From the NCBI RefSeq assembly GCF_037893015.1, contig NC_133658.1, positions 61,795,636 through 61,859,635 on the forward strand: 64,000 bases of DNA, in the 5' to 3' direction. The position numbers were made by a program, and so were the translations under genes. A model generated the notes under the pieces. That model saw only the letters and a list, made by a program, of their open reading frames with translations. It ran no database searches and was not told the DNA's origin. This DNA comes from Macrotis lagotis (taxonomy: Eukaryota; Chordata; Mammalia; Peramelemorphia; Peramelidae). Positions 36,129-46,159 of the stretch are shown here, piece after piece. The stretch's first letter is position 1. Each line of letters opens with the position of its first letter.

Positions 36129-36290
36129 ATTTTTTTTTTAGTTTAGTTTTTTTTTTTGCAAGGTAATGGGGTTAAGTGACTTGCCCAAAGCCACACAGCC
36201 AGGTAATTATTAAGTGTTTGAGGCTGGATTTGAACTCAGGTACTCCTGACTCCAGGGCTAGTGCTCTATCCACTGCACCACTCCCATGCC
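36129..36290 (-). repeat. WSINE1-like SINE, antisense
   Basis: Complete antisense copy. Its head end is altered to 'ccaccactcccatgcccc' on the given strand. Confidence 0.88.
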
Positions 36291-36497
36291 CCCCCATCTA
36301 ATCTTTAAATCCCCTCCCCAGAGTGGCAATGATTCCACCCTGATGCCTCATTGTAATATGACCTCAAAGCCCGGCACACTGGCCCAGAGAGAACTCAGAA
36401 AGACTCGCTCCCCATAATCCTTAACAATATCTTTGGGTGCTTCTACCCACTCCCTTTTTGACCCCCAACCTCACCTGGAGTACAACTGTTTCATTAT

Positions 36498-36501
<4 letters not shown>

Positions 36502-36555
<54 letters not shown>
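36502..36555. repeat. (TC)n microsatellite
   Basis: About 54 bp of uninterrupted CT dinucleotides. Confidence 0.97.
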
Positions 36556-36557
<2 letters not shown>

Positions 36558-37213
36558 GTTAGAGACAAAGTCAGTCTTTGACTACCCTATCCCCAGACAT
36601 GACTTCACCCTGGCTGAGGGGTTGTCCTAGTTGCTCTCCTCACTTCCCTACTCCAGTTAGCCACAGTAAGGATCTGGGAGGCAATTTCATAGATCATCTG
36701 GCCCTTGGGCAAGTCACATTACCCCTTGGCCTCAGTATCCTCCCCTATAAATGAAAAGGTTGGAGTAGATGGTCTTGAAGATTTCTTCTGCTTTGGCATT
36801 CTAGGTTCCAAAATCACTTCATCTCTAAAGTTTGCCCATCACCAAAGTCATTCTTTTAGCCTCTTGAACGCACTCTGCTAACCAATGTTCTCTCAGTCAA
36901 CCTTTGCCAGGCCAAAGAGAAGCAAGGAGAAAAGGAGAAAATATCTCTATCCACAGTGAGCTTCCATTCTAATAGAGGCGGCAACGAGAAGATATATGAA
37001 AACTAGAGGTGGCAGATGAGTGGCAACCCACCGAATTCTCATAACAATTTTTATTTTTTTGTTTTTTTATTTAATATTTATTCTCATTTTGTACAAATAA
37101 TGCTTTTTTTACATTAATAAAATATTCTTGTTTAAGAGTAAATGAAATACCCCCTCCCCCCATAAATATAGACTTGCTTGAGTGATAAAGGGGAGAGAAA
37201 AAAATTAAAATTA

Positions 37214-37385
37214 AAAAAAAATAGTAATAATTGTAGGTATGGCCAGGTGGCACAATGGATGGAGCACCAGCCCTGGAGCCAGGAGCACCCGAACCCACAT
37301 CCGGCCCCATACACCCAACAATCACCCAGCTGTGTGATATGCAAGCCACCCGAACCCCACTGCCCTGCAAAAACCAAAAAAAAAA
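37214..37385 (+). repeat. WSINE1-like SINE, T-to-C-rich variant 1
   Basis: Head 'ggccaggtggcacaatggat'. The core reads 'cacccaacaatcacccagct' where the usual copy has 'cacttaataattacctagct'. Most differences from neighbours are T to C. Confidence 0.85.
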
Positions 37386-37432
37386 GAAAAAAATAGACCT
37401 CAAATAAAATGAAATAGTAATAATAGCAGGGG

Positions 37433-37592
37433 TGGCAGGGGTGGCTGGGTGGCAGACAGAGCATTGGTCCTTGAGCCAGGAGCACCCTGGTCCAAATCTG
37501 GCCTCAGACACCCAACGATCACCCTGCTATGTGGCCCCAGGCAAGCCACACAGCCCCATCTGCCCTGCACCCCCCCCCCCAAAATAATAATA
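37433..37592 (+). repeat. WSINE1-like SINE, T-to-C-rich variant 2
   Basis: Same trend ('cacccaacgatcaccctgct', 'ggccccaggcaagccacaca'), with a C11-12 run before the A-rich tail. Confidence 0.82.
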
Positions 37593-37785
37593 ATTAAAAA
37601 ATGTGTTTGAGTCTGTTCCAACACCAACAACTCTGTCGCGGGTGGATCACAGTCTTTATGATAAGTCCATGGCAAAAGTTACTTCCATATTTTTCCACCA
37701 TTGCCATTGCTGATCCCAACTCCCTCCTTTTGTATTTCTTGACTACCATGTACTATATTTTCTCTCTCCTTTCACTCTGACTTTG

Positions 37786-37940
37786 CTGTAGGGTAGCTGA
37801 GTGGTGCAGCAGACAGATCCCCGGCTCTGGGGCCAAGAGGCTCTGAGCCCCCATACCACCCCTTAGGCCCAGCATCCACCTGGCCCTATGGTCCCAGACA
37901 GGCCATCCAATCCCAGCCCCTTTCAAGAAGTAAAAAAGAA
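37786..37940 (+). repeat. WSINE1-like SINE, T-to-C-rich variant 3
   Basis: The most diverged of the three: 'gggtagctgagtggtgcagc' head, 'ggcccagcatccacctggcc' core. The assignment rests on head, order and length. Confidence 0.7.
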
Positions 37941-38436
37941 AATGTATTATATCTGACCACTCTCCCCCCATGGTCCATCCTCTCCTCCTCCATTCACATC
38001 CCCACCCCTTCCCCCTGTCCCCGGCCCTTCTTACTCCAGATGTCTATACCCCATTGAGTATATATGCTGTTTCCTACCCTAGCCACCTCTGATGAGAGTG
38101 AAGATTCCCTCATTCTTCCTTGCCTTCCCCCCTTCCATATCATTGCAATAGCTCATTGTAATAAAGAAAAATCTTATTATATGAAATATCTTGGCCTATT
38201 TCCCCCTCTCCTTTTTCTTTCTCCCATTACATTTCCCTTTTTTCTATTGACTCCATTTTTACACCATATTTTATCTTCAAATTCAGCTTTCTCCTGTGCT
38301 TCAACTATAAAAGCTCCCACTACCTGCTCTATTAACTGAGAAGGTTCATATGAGTATTATCAGTATCATTTTTCTATGCAGGAATACATGCAGTTCATCA
38401 TCAAGTCCCTCATATTTTCCCCCTCTCCTCCCCTCT

Positions 38437-39698
38437 CTATGCCTCACTTGAGTCCTGTATTTGAAGATCAAACCTTCTGTTCAGCTCTGGCTATTCCAAC
38501 AAGAACATTTGAAATTCCCCTGGTTCATTGAAAGTCCATCTTTTTCCCTGGAAGAGGACATTCAGCCTTGCTGGGTAGTTGATTCTCTGTTGCATTCTAA
38601 GCTCTTTTGCCTTCCAGTATATTATATTCCAAGCCCTACGAGCTTCCAATGTAGTTGCTGCTAAGTCCTGTGTGATCCTGACTGCAGCTCCATGATATTT
38701 GAACTGTGTCCTTCTGGCTGCTTGTAATATTTTTCTCTTTGACTTGGGAGTTCTGGAATTTGGCTACAATATTCCTAGGGGTTAGTTTTTTGGGATCTCT
38801 CTTTTTTTTTCTTTTTTTCTTTTTATGTTTTTGCAAGGCAAATGGGGTTAAGTGGCTTGCCCAAGGCTACACAGCTAGCTAATTATTAAGTGTCTGAGAC
38901 CAGATTTGAACCCAGGTACTCCCGACTCCAGGACCGGTATTTTATCCACTGCGCCACCTAGCCGCCCCCTTGGGATCTCTTTCTCAGGGGGATTGGTGGA
39001 TTCTCTCCATTTCTATTTTGCCCTCTGCTTCTAGAATATCAGGGCAATTTTCCTGTAGTAATTCTTGAAAATGATGTCAAGGCCCTTTTCCTGATCATGA
39101 CTTTCAGGTATTCCAATAATTTTTAAATTATCTTTCCTAAGTCTGTTTTCCATATCAGTTGTTTTTTCAATGAGATATTTCACATTTTCTTCTAATTTTT
39201 CATTTTTTTGATTTTGAAGTATTGATTCCTGATTTCTGGTAAATTCATCAATCTCCCTGAATTCTATTCTTTGTCTAAAGGATTTGTTTTCCTCAGAGAG
39301 TTTTCTTATCTCTTTTTCCATCTGGTCAATTTTGCTTTTTAAAGCATTCTTCTCCTCAATAACTTTTTGAACTGTTTTATCCATTTGACCTAAGCTGGTT
39401 TTTAGCATGCTATTTTCTTCAGCATTTTTTTGGATTTCCTTGACTAGACTGCTGACTTCATTTTCTTGTTTTTCCTGCATCTCTCTCCTTTCTTTTCCCA
39501 GTTTTTCTTCTAACTCCCTCATTTGATTTTCAAAGCCTTTTTTGAGCTCTGTCATAGCCTGAGCCCAATTTCTGTTTTTCTTGGAGTATTTAGATGCAGG
39601 AGCTTGTGCTTCCTCATCCTCAGAGTATTTTGATCCTTCTTGGGCTCATATGCAAAATATTTCTCAATGGTGTTCCTCTTTTTTCTCTGCTTGCTCAT
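38437..39698 (-). pseudogene. L1/HAL1 ORF1 protein, broken
   Basis: RNA-binding ORF1p of an L1-type element. It starts at ATG 39,698 ('MSKQRKKRNTIEKYF'). A long coiled coil of heptads rich in K, E, L and N occupies about 39,150-39,555. The RRM region then follows ('NLKIIGIPESHDQEKG'), and after the SINE come 'LTPRNIVAKFQNSQVKEK' and a C-terminal domain ending 'RFDLQIQDSSEA'. Without the SINE the length would be about 360 codons, normal for the family. It is disrupted by a frameshift shortly after the start, further frame breaks near 39.05 and 38.7 kb, and a 169-bp SINE at 38,801-38,969. The coiled coil alone survives as a 174-codon open stretch (39,031-39,555). Confidence 0.85.
38801..38969 (-). 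repeat. WSINE1-like SINE inside HAL1 ORF1
   Basis: Antisense in window terms and in the same direction as the HAL1. The exact target duplication ttgggatctct lies at 38,790-38,800 and 38,970-38,980. Confidence 0.95.
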
Positions 39699-40483
39699 TT
39701 TCCCAGCCTAAGCCTGTTTTTGGGGTGCTTCCTGAGCTTTTGGGACACTCCCACAAGGGTCTCAGTGTGTGAGGCGCTGTCCTCCCTCCTGGTCTGTGAA
39801 TGACCATATGTGCCCCTCTCTGCCACAGGGCTGAGGTGGAGGGGGCCCTGCTGTTCTATGGGGGGGCCTAGACTGCGATCAGAATCTGAATGTGGTCAGA
39901 GCCCCAGAGTCCTGTTCCAGGGGCAGAGGACAGAGCTGGGCAGTGTCTTTCTCTTCACTCTGCTCCCTATGTTCAATGGGCTCATGCCCTGGGAGCTCCT
40001 GCTTACATGGCTTTGCCTGCTTCTGTTCCTGGAACTCGGCTTTGCTGGCTACTTTGCTCTCTGTGTGCCCTGAGGGCTGGGCTTCATGTGCTGCTCTGGC
40101 ACAGGTCCCCCCACTGTTCCCCCAATTTGTGCACGTGGTTCCCCAGGTTGTAGATCAGGAAACTCCCCCACTGCTGTGAGCCCCAGCTCCCAGCACTCTG
40201 GGGCTGCCTCAGGGAGGCTGAAGTTCTTTTGCTCTGGTGGGCCGCCCCTCCAACCCCGGGGAGCAGAGCCTTTCTGCTCTCTTCCAGGTTACCTTGAGTA
40301 GGAGAACTGCCTCACTGGGTCCCTCTGTGGGTTCTGTCTTTCGAAAATTTAGTTAGAGTCCTTAGCTTATGAGTTTTATGAGAGAGTGCCTAAGACACGA
40401 TCCATTCTTGTTGCCATCTTGGCTCCGCCCCCCAAGACCTGAGTTTAAATTCCATTTCTGATATGGGTTACTTGTATAATCTT

Positions 40484-40636
40484 TTTTTTTTTAGGTTTTT
40501 GCAAGGCAACCAGGGTTAAGTGGCTTGCCCAAGGTCACACAGCTAGGTAATTATTAAGTGTCTGAGACTGGATTTGAACCCAGGTACTCCTGACTCCAAG
40601 GCTGGTGCTTTATCCACTATGCCACCTAGCCGCCCC
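40484..40636 (-). repeat. WSINE1-like SINE with 16-bp target duplication
   Basis: Exact repeat ttacttgtataatctt at 40,468-40,483 and 40,637-40,652. It inserted into an older MIR-like sequence. Confidence 0.95.
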
Positions 40637-40724
40637 TTACTTGTATAATCTTGGGAAAAATTACAGCATTTCCGGTCTTACTTTTCCCATCTATAAAATG
40701 AATGGGGTTCTGAATAATAAATGC

Positions 40725-40935
40725 TAATACTTATATAAGGCTTTATGTTTACAAAGCACTTTACAGATCTCATTTGATTTCCTAGTGACCCACAAAAGTA
40801 TCTTATATCCCCATTTTAAAGATGGAGAAGACTGAGGCTCAAAGAAGTCAAATTTTTTGCTTAGGGTATATGGCATCCACAGCTTCCATAGCTAGTGAGT
40901 CACTGAGGCAGAATTTGAACTCAGACCTCTCTAGA
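40725..40935 (-). repeat. MIR-type SINE, antisense
   Basis: Contains 'acaaagcactttacagatct', 'aaagatggagaagactgagg' and 'gcagaatttgaactcagacc'. Confidence 0.75.
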
Positions 40936-41211
40936 TGTGTAGAGCAGCTAAAGCACCATTGTAAAGTGCTTAGAGCTTGGTCCAAAATCAAGACACCAAG
41001 GTTATACACTGCATCCCTGAACACTGCCAATTATCTTGACTTTTCTCTTTCCATTGACCTTCCATGACTCTGGAAGAGAGTGAGGATGATGACTTTGCAC
41101 AGCTCTACTTCACTTAAATCCAATTCAGGAGCCAGTGGTGATATCACCCAAGACATCTGGATGTCATTAACATTCTTCAAAAATGAAGGTTAAGCAACCA
41201 CAGTAGCTGCA

Positions 41212-41213
<2 letters not shown>

Positions 41214-41242
<29 letters not shown>
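41214..41242. repeat. (TA)n microsatellite
   Basis: About 14 TA units. Confidence 0.95.
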
Positions 41243-41704
41243 ACAGTCCCTATCCTTAAGGAGTTTACATTAGCATGGGGAAGAAGTTAAACAAACAAAG
41301 CTAAACAAAAAAAACTTAAAAAGCAGAGGGTGGGGAAGAGAGGTACCCAACTGGAAGATTTAGTGAAGTCAGAGAAGTCCCCAAATAGTTCCAGAGACAA
41401 TGCTGCCTCCTTTTAGAGCCCTTACTTGTTCTCCCTAATCTAATTTCTCTCTCCCTAATTTCTCCCTAAAATCCCTGGGTACTTTGTACTTCTCTTAGGA
41501 CATTTATCACATTCCCCTTTGTACTGTAGTTGTTGATATATAAACTGTCTTATCTCTCCTAGATTTAAATCTGTAAGAAGGCAAGGGACTTGGACTTGGT
41601 CTTCTTGGACTGCAGTGCCTCCCCTACTGACCATCATGTGGTTGAAATCCTAGGGTCCTCTTAGATTATGGACTATCAGAGTTAGAAAGACTGTAGAATG
41701 TCAA

Positions 41705-41860
41705 AGTAGGTAGGAACGCTGCGCATGGAGTTCAGAAGACCTGAGTTCAAATTCAGCATCAGATACTTGATGATAGTTTTGATCTTGGACAAGTCATTTC
41801 ACCTCTTTCTGCCTTGTTTTTTCCAGCTGTGAAATGGGGGGAGGGTCAGGAAACAGGGAA
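41705..41860 (+). repeat. MIR-type SINE
   Basis: 'cagaagacctgagttcaaat' with 'gatcttggacaagtcatttc' and 'ccagctgtgaaatgggggga'. Confidence 0.7.
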
Positions 41861-42980
41861 TTTTGTACAAATATTTTCTCATTTGCTTTTAAAAAGGAGA
41901 TAAGAATAGCACCCACCTCACAGGGTTGTTGTGGACTCCTTTCCTTCCTTCCCAATGTCCTATCTTCTATAAGAAGCCTTTCCCAGTCCTCCAGATGTTT
42001 AGTTTCTGCCCTCTGCTAATCATCTTCATTATCCTGTAGCTATCTGTTTTCATGAGGTCTCCCCACTGGATTGTGAGCTCCTTGACTGGAGGCAATAGTG
42101 TCTGCCATTTTTGCTATCTACAGAGGATAGTACTGTGATGCACAAAGTAGATGTTTATAAGATAAATGCTAATGAACTGAGCCATGGAAATGAGGGAGCT
42201 GAATGACTGAGCCTTTCCAATCTCTGGACAGATGGACAGACAACCCTATTCAGGTCATGTTGGTGATGAATCCACCCTGAGTCATTTCCCAGGACTGATA
42301 CCATCTGTGAACTTCAGACATATGAATTCCTCTTCCTGATGTGCAGGCCAGATTCATAACATCTTTGCCCTCCATAGCCCCACCCCCCACCCCCCTGCAG
42401 CCTCCTCTCCCAGCCCAAAATGCTAAGCTCAGTCTCTCTGACTCAGACTTAGGGCAGAGATGGGGAGGCCAAGGGCAGGTCCCTTTAGAAAGGTCATTTT
42501 TCATCATCAGCCTGAGGGAGAGAAAGTACAGGAAGAATTTCCATAGGTATTTCAAGACTCAGTTTCTTCCCTTTTTGAGGGCCATACAAGAGAAGTTAGG
42601 GTATGGAATGAGGCTGGGTGGAGAGGGTGACCATGCTTGAGGATGGAATATATGTGCTGGGGGGTGGAGGAAGGAAAGTGGCATTTCTCACAGAGTGTAC
42701 CTGGGCTCTTACCTTCGGAGAGATGGACCACAGAGCCCCAAGATGAGGGCAAAGCGAGGGAAATCAGGGGCCCTTTATTTGGCAATCCTGTATGTTGAAA
42801 TGATGGGAGTAAGAAAGTGGAAGAAGCTCACCTCCAATAGAATCTCCTATTCTTCTCACCCTCCCCCAGCCCCAGTGTTTAATCAGTTCTTCCCTGGGGG
42901 CTTCTTTGGTGTTTTGGGATTGATTACTCACCCAAGGCTGGGAGGTTTGTTTTGAAGGAGGGCTAAGGGGGCCTCATTAG
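41861..42980. other. Intergenic, no gene recognised
   Basis: Moderate G+C, with a 99-codon open frame at 42,341-42,640 and an antisense 101-codon frame at 42,250-42,555. Neither matches a known protein, and they overlap each other. An old repeat fragment ('ggattgtgagctccttgact') lies near 42.07 kb. Confidence 0.4.
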
Positions 42981-42983
42981 GAG

Positions 42984-43155
42984 GATCAGAGATTTAGAGC
43001 TAGAAGATCACTTAGCACAATTCTACTAATTGAGAGGAACAAGCTGAGGCCCCAAAAGGTTATTCAATTTGCCCAAATTCACACAGGTGATAAATAGCAG
43101 ATTTGGGATTTAAGCACAGGTTTTCTGACGCCAAAGCCAGTGTGCTCTTTTTAGA
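42984..43155 (-). repeat. MIR-type SINE, antisense
   Basis: 'agctgaggccccaaaaggtt', 'tgcccaaattcacacaggtg'. Confidence 0.7.
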
Positions 43156-43378
43156 ATCTCAAGACAAGCTGCTAGATCTAAAAACTTGATTCATCAATCA
43201 ATGAACATTTATTAAGCATCTACTTATGAATAGTCATCCTATTAGGTTGGGACTTAGCACAGCCCCCCCACTCCAATCCAATTCATGTGCTTGTCATGGC
43301 ATCACCTCCCTGATGTGGTGGTGGTGATCTTCGAGAACGAAGGACAAGCATCATCATGTCATTCATCCTTTATTTTAT

Positions 43379-43544
43379 TTTTTTTTTTTAGGGTTTTTTT
43401 TTTTTTTTGCAAGGCAAATGGGGTTAAGTGGCTTGCCCAAGGCCACACAGCTAGGTCATTATTAAGTGTCTGAGGTCGGATTTAAACTCAGGGACTTCTG
43501 ACTCCAGGGCCGGTGCTCTATCCACTGCGCCACTTAGCTGTCCC
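43379..43544 (-). repeat. WSINE1-like SINE, antisense
   Basis: Complete antisense copy. Flanking tcctttatttt on both sides is the probable target duplication. Confidence 0.9.
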
Positions 43545-44782
43545 TGGTCCTTTATTTTTGAAGAGGATCAATGACATCATGGAGGGGATAGCTTGACTTA
43601 CTCATGAATTTGATTTAAGTGGGGTAGAATTGTACAAAATCATCATCCTCACTCATTTCTAGAGTCATTGAAGATCAAAGGCAAAAAAGAAGTTAAGATG
43701 ACAGGAGATGTCCTGGGATGCAGTGGATGACCTTGGTGTCTATGATGTCTGATCAAGATCTAATCACTCCACAGCACTTGCTTCAGCTGCATTCATGGCC
43801 ATTGGAACAAAATTGTCCTCATCCTCCCATTCCACTAGGGCAGGAGTGGGAAACCTTTTTTCCCAAACTTCAAAGGCCATTTGGATATTTATAACATCAT
43901 TTAAGAGCCATACAAAATTAACAACTTAAAAATTAGCCTGTTATTTATTTGCTCAAATATTCAATTAATTCATCCCTAAAAAAACTTCTAGATTAATTGA
44001 ATTTCAAGTCTTGCCTGCCATTGCCTTAGTAGGGCCAGATCAAATGATTTTCTTTTTTTGGTGCCATGCTTTTACTCAAATGAAAGGGGAAAAAAATACA
44101 CTATACCAGGAAATGAACAATATGACATTATTTTACAACACAGCATTTGAAAAAGAGTTGGAAATAATGCTCCAAGTGGATAGATAAGCACACCATACAC
44201 TGTACATTGCTCAACAGTGTCCATTGAAACTATAATTACATTATCTGATTTTGGCTTTAAACAGCCAAACAAGAAAAGCTGTAACAATCAGTTATACTAA
44301 AATCAAAACCCAAAAAACCAAGAGGAACTGAAATTTTTCCATAGTTACAATTATAGTTAGAATTGGACATTTTTGCATTGATAACTAAGAATTGTTTGGG
44401 ATATTTAACCATACTGATCTTAGTTATAATAATACTATGAAAGCACCAGTCAATGATAAATCCTATCTTTATAAGAAGCATCAATTTCCTTAAAAAAATT
44501 TTTTTCCATGACTCCAAGTAAAGGCATACTGTAATTAGTTAGAAAATTTGCAGTCTTAAAAAGGAAAAGACCCAAACTCTTCCATTATCAATAAAGTAAA
44601 ATTTTATACAAAGAGCAATGAACTTGTTGTGGAAATATTCACATTCTGCCATTAGACATCACACAAGTTACAGTTCAACTGTTAGACTCCAGGATATATT
44701 GTGTCACATTTGATATCAATTATTTGAAGGGTTCTGTCTAAAAATTGCACATCAAATTTTTTTCTTTAGAAAATATTTAAGG

Positions 44783-44958
44783 GGGGCGGCTAGGTGGCGT
44801 AGTGGATAAAGCACTGGCCCTGGAGTCAGGAGTACCTGGGTTCAAATCCGGTCTCAGACACTTAATAATTACCTAGCTGTGTGGCCTTGGGCAAGCCACT
44901 TAACCCTGTTTGCCTTGCAAAGACCTAAAAACAAAATAATTAAAAAAATAAAAAAAAA
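44783..44958 (+). repeat. WSINE1-like SINE
   Basis: Complete copy with 'ggcggctaggtggcgtagtg' head and a long A-rich tail. Confidence 0.9.
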
Positions 44959-44962
44959 TATA

Positions 44963-45137
44963 TAGGGGCATCTAGGTGGCACAGTGGATAGGGCACTGTC
45001 CCTGGAGTCAGGAGTACCTGAGTTCAAATCTGACCTCAGACAATTAATAATGACCTAGCTGTGCAGCCTTGGGCAAGCCACTTAACCCCATTTGCCTTGC
45101 AAAAACTAAAAAAACAAAACAAAAACAAAAACAAACA
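44963..45137 (+). repeat. WSINE1-like SINE
   Basis: Complete copy with a tail of (CAAAA)-type units that abuts the right-hand agatcaaatgattt repeat. Confidence 0.9.
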
Positions 45138-45659
45138 CAGATCAAATGATTTCAAGGGCCTTATAGGGCCCAAGAGCTGGACATTTCCTGCCTCTGCACT
45201 AGAGGAAGTCTTAACATGCTTGGGTAGACCAACCTCTAACACATCAGTGGGTTAGAGGCCTGCTGTTAGCCTCAACCTGAATTAGCCCATCTGCCAAAAC
45301 AGTGTAGTAGGCTGTGGCTGTTGAGGATAATACAGTTTATGGGAGTCATACATGAGAGCTGGGTGGTGGACCTCAAAGGTGGATAAGCAGCCCTGCGAAG
45401 GGGATCCACAAGCCCTCACACCAGAGCTGCTAGTCCTCCCTGAATACCCCATTCACCCCATTAGATACTGGGCACACCAAGGCAAAAAACATGAAACCCT
45501 TCTAGTTTTCCAGGAGCTTACTTTGTTCATGTTCCTGTTGTAGTCACTCCTTTTGCCAATGTAGAAAAATCTTGTGTCATTCTTCTCTATGTCTTTTCAT
45601 TAATCTTCCATTCAAGGTCTGTCTGCCCAAAGGCCTGGTAAAGAATAACAACAAAAATA

Positions 45660-45890
45660 ACTGACATTTATAAGTTTATAGAATCTCAGAACTGGAAGCA
45701 ACTTCAGATGACTTCTGAGTCATTTCGTGATGATCTAGTCCCATCACTATCTGAGCAGAAATCCCCTTTGCAATTCCCTGATAAGTAGCTATTGAGCCTT
45801 TGTATGAAGACCTCCATTGAAAGGGTATTCACCTCAACACTATCCTCTAAGGTAGCACATTTTATTTCTGCATGATTCTGTTAGGAGACT
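45660..45890 (+). repeat. CR1/L3-type LINE 3' fragment
   Basis: 'agaatctcagaactggaagc', then 'atgatctagtcccatcacta', then 'gaagacctccattgaaaggg' is the familiar 3' region of CR1/L3-type LINEs in mammals. Confidence 0.7.
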
Positions 45891-45978
45891 AATCATTGGG
45901 TCAAACAGAGATATAGGGAGACATTAGCTATACTGAGTGGAATGATCCTGGGGACAAGTCATAAGAAATGAAGGCTTG

Positions 45979-46150
45979 GGGGTGGCCAGGTGGTGCAGTG
46001 GATAGAGCACTGGCCCAGGAGTCAGGAGTACCTGAGTTCAAATCCAGCCTCAGACACTTAATAATCACCTAGCTGTGTGGCCTTGGGCAAGTCACTTAAC
46101 CCCATTTGCCTTGCAAAAACCTAAAACAAAAACAAACAAACAAACAAAAA
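45979..46150 (+). repeat. WSINE1-like SINE
   Basis: Complete copy with a CAAA-type tail. Confidence 0.9.
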
Positions 46151-46159
46151 GAATTGAGG

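Larger units (their letters stand above)
37046..40433 (-). repeat. HAL1-like half-LINE, near full length
   Basis: Read right to left, the element starts at 40,433 with GGGGGGCGGAGCCAAGATGG, the YY1-type start seen in L1 5' UTRs. A GC-rich 5' UTR of about 735 bp follows, then one L1-type ORF1 (39,698 to 38,437), then a pyrimidine-poor 3' region ending in an A-rich tail near 37,046-37,072. No ORF2 is seen between ORF1 and the tail, which is the layout of HAL1 elements. Four SINEs have inserted (37.21, 37.43, 37.79 and 38.80 kb). An alternative reading is an L1 that lost ORF2 by deletion. Confidence 0.7.
44051..45137 (-). other. Composite insertion: retrocopy-like block plus two SINEs
   Basis: Bounded by exact agatcaaatgattt repeats at 44,037-44,050 and 45,138-45,151. 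The left edge 'tctttttttgg' looks like an antisense poly(A) tail. The 730 bp that follow are complex and repeat-free, like a long 3' UTR read on the minus strand, but I cannot name a parent gene. Two plus-strand WSINE1-like copies (44,783-44,958 and 44,963-45,137) form the right part. Confidence 0.55.
43841..45196. mobile_element. hAT-like non-autonomous DNA transposon with nested insertions
   Basis: The left end, CAGGAGTGGGAAACC, resembles the inverted right end, CAGAGGCAGGAAATG. The 8-bp flanks CACTAGGG (43,833-43,840) and CACTAGAG (45,197-45,204) form a target duplication with one mismatch, the length typical of hAT elements. Internal text has the 'ggccagatcaaatgattt' and 'gggcc' pattern of short, transposase-less marsupial hAT copies. 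No transposase is present. The interior is split by a foreign block at 44,051-45,137 bounded by agatcaaatgattt repeats. Confidence 0.7.
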
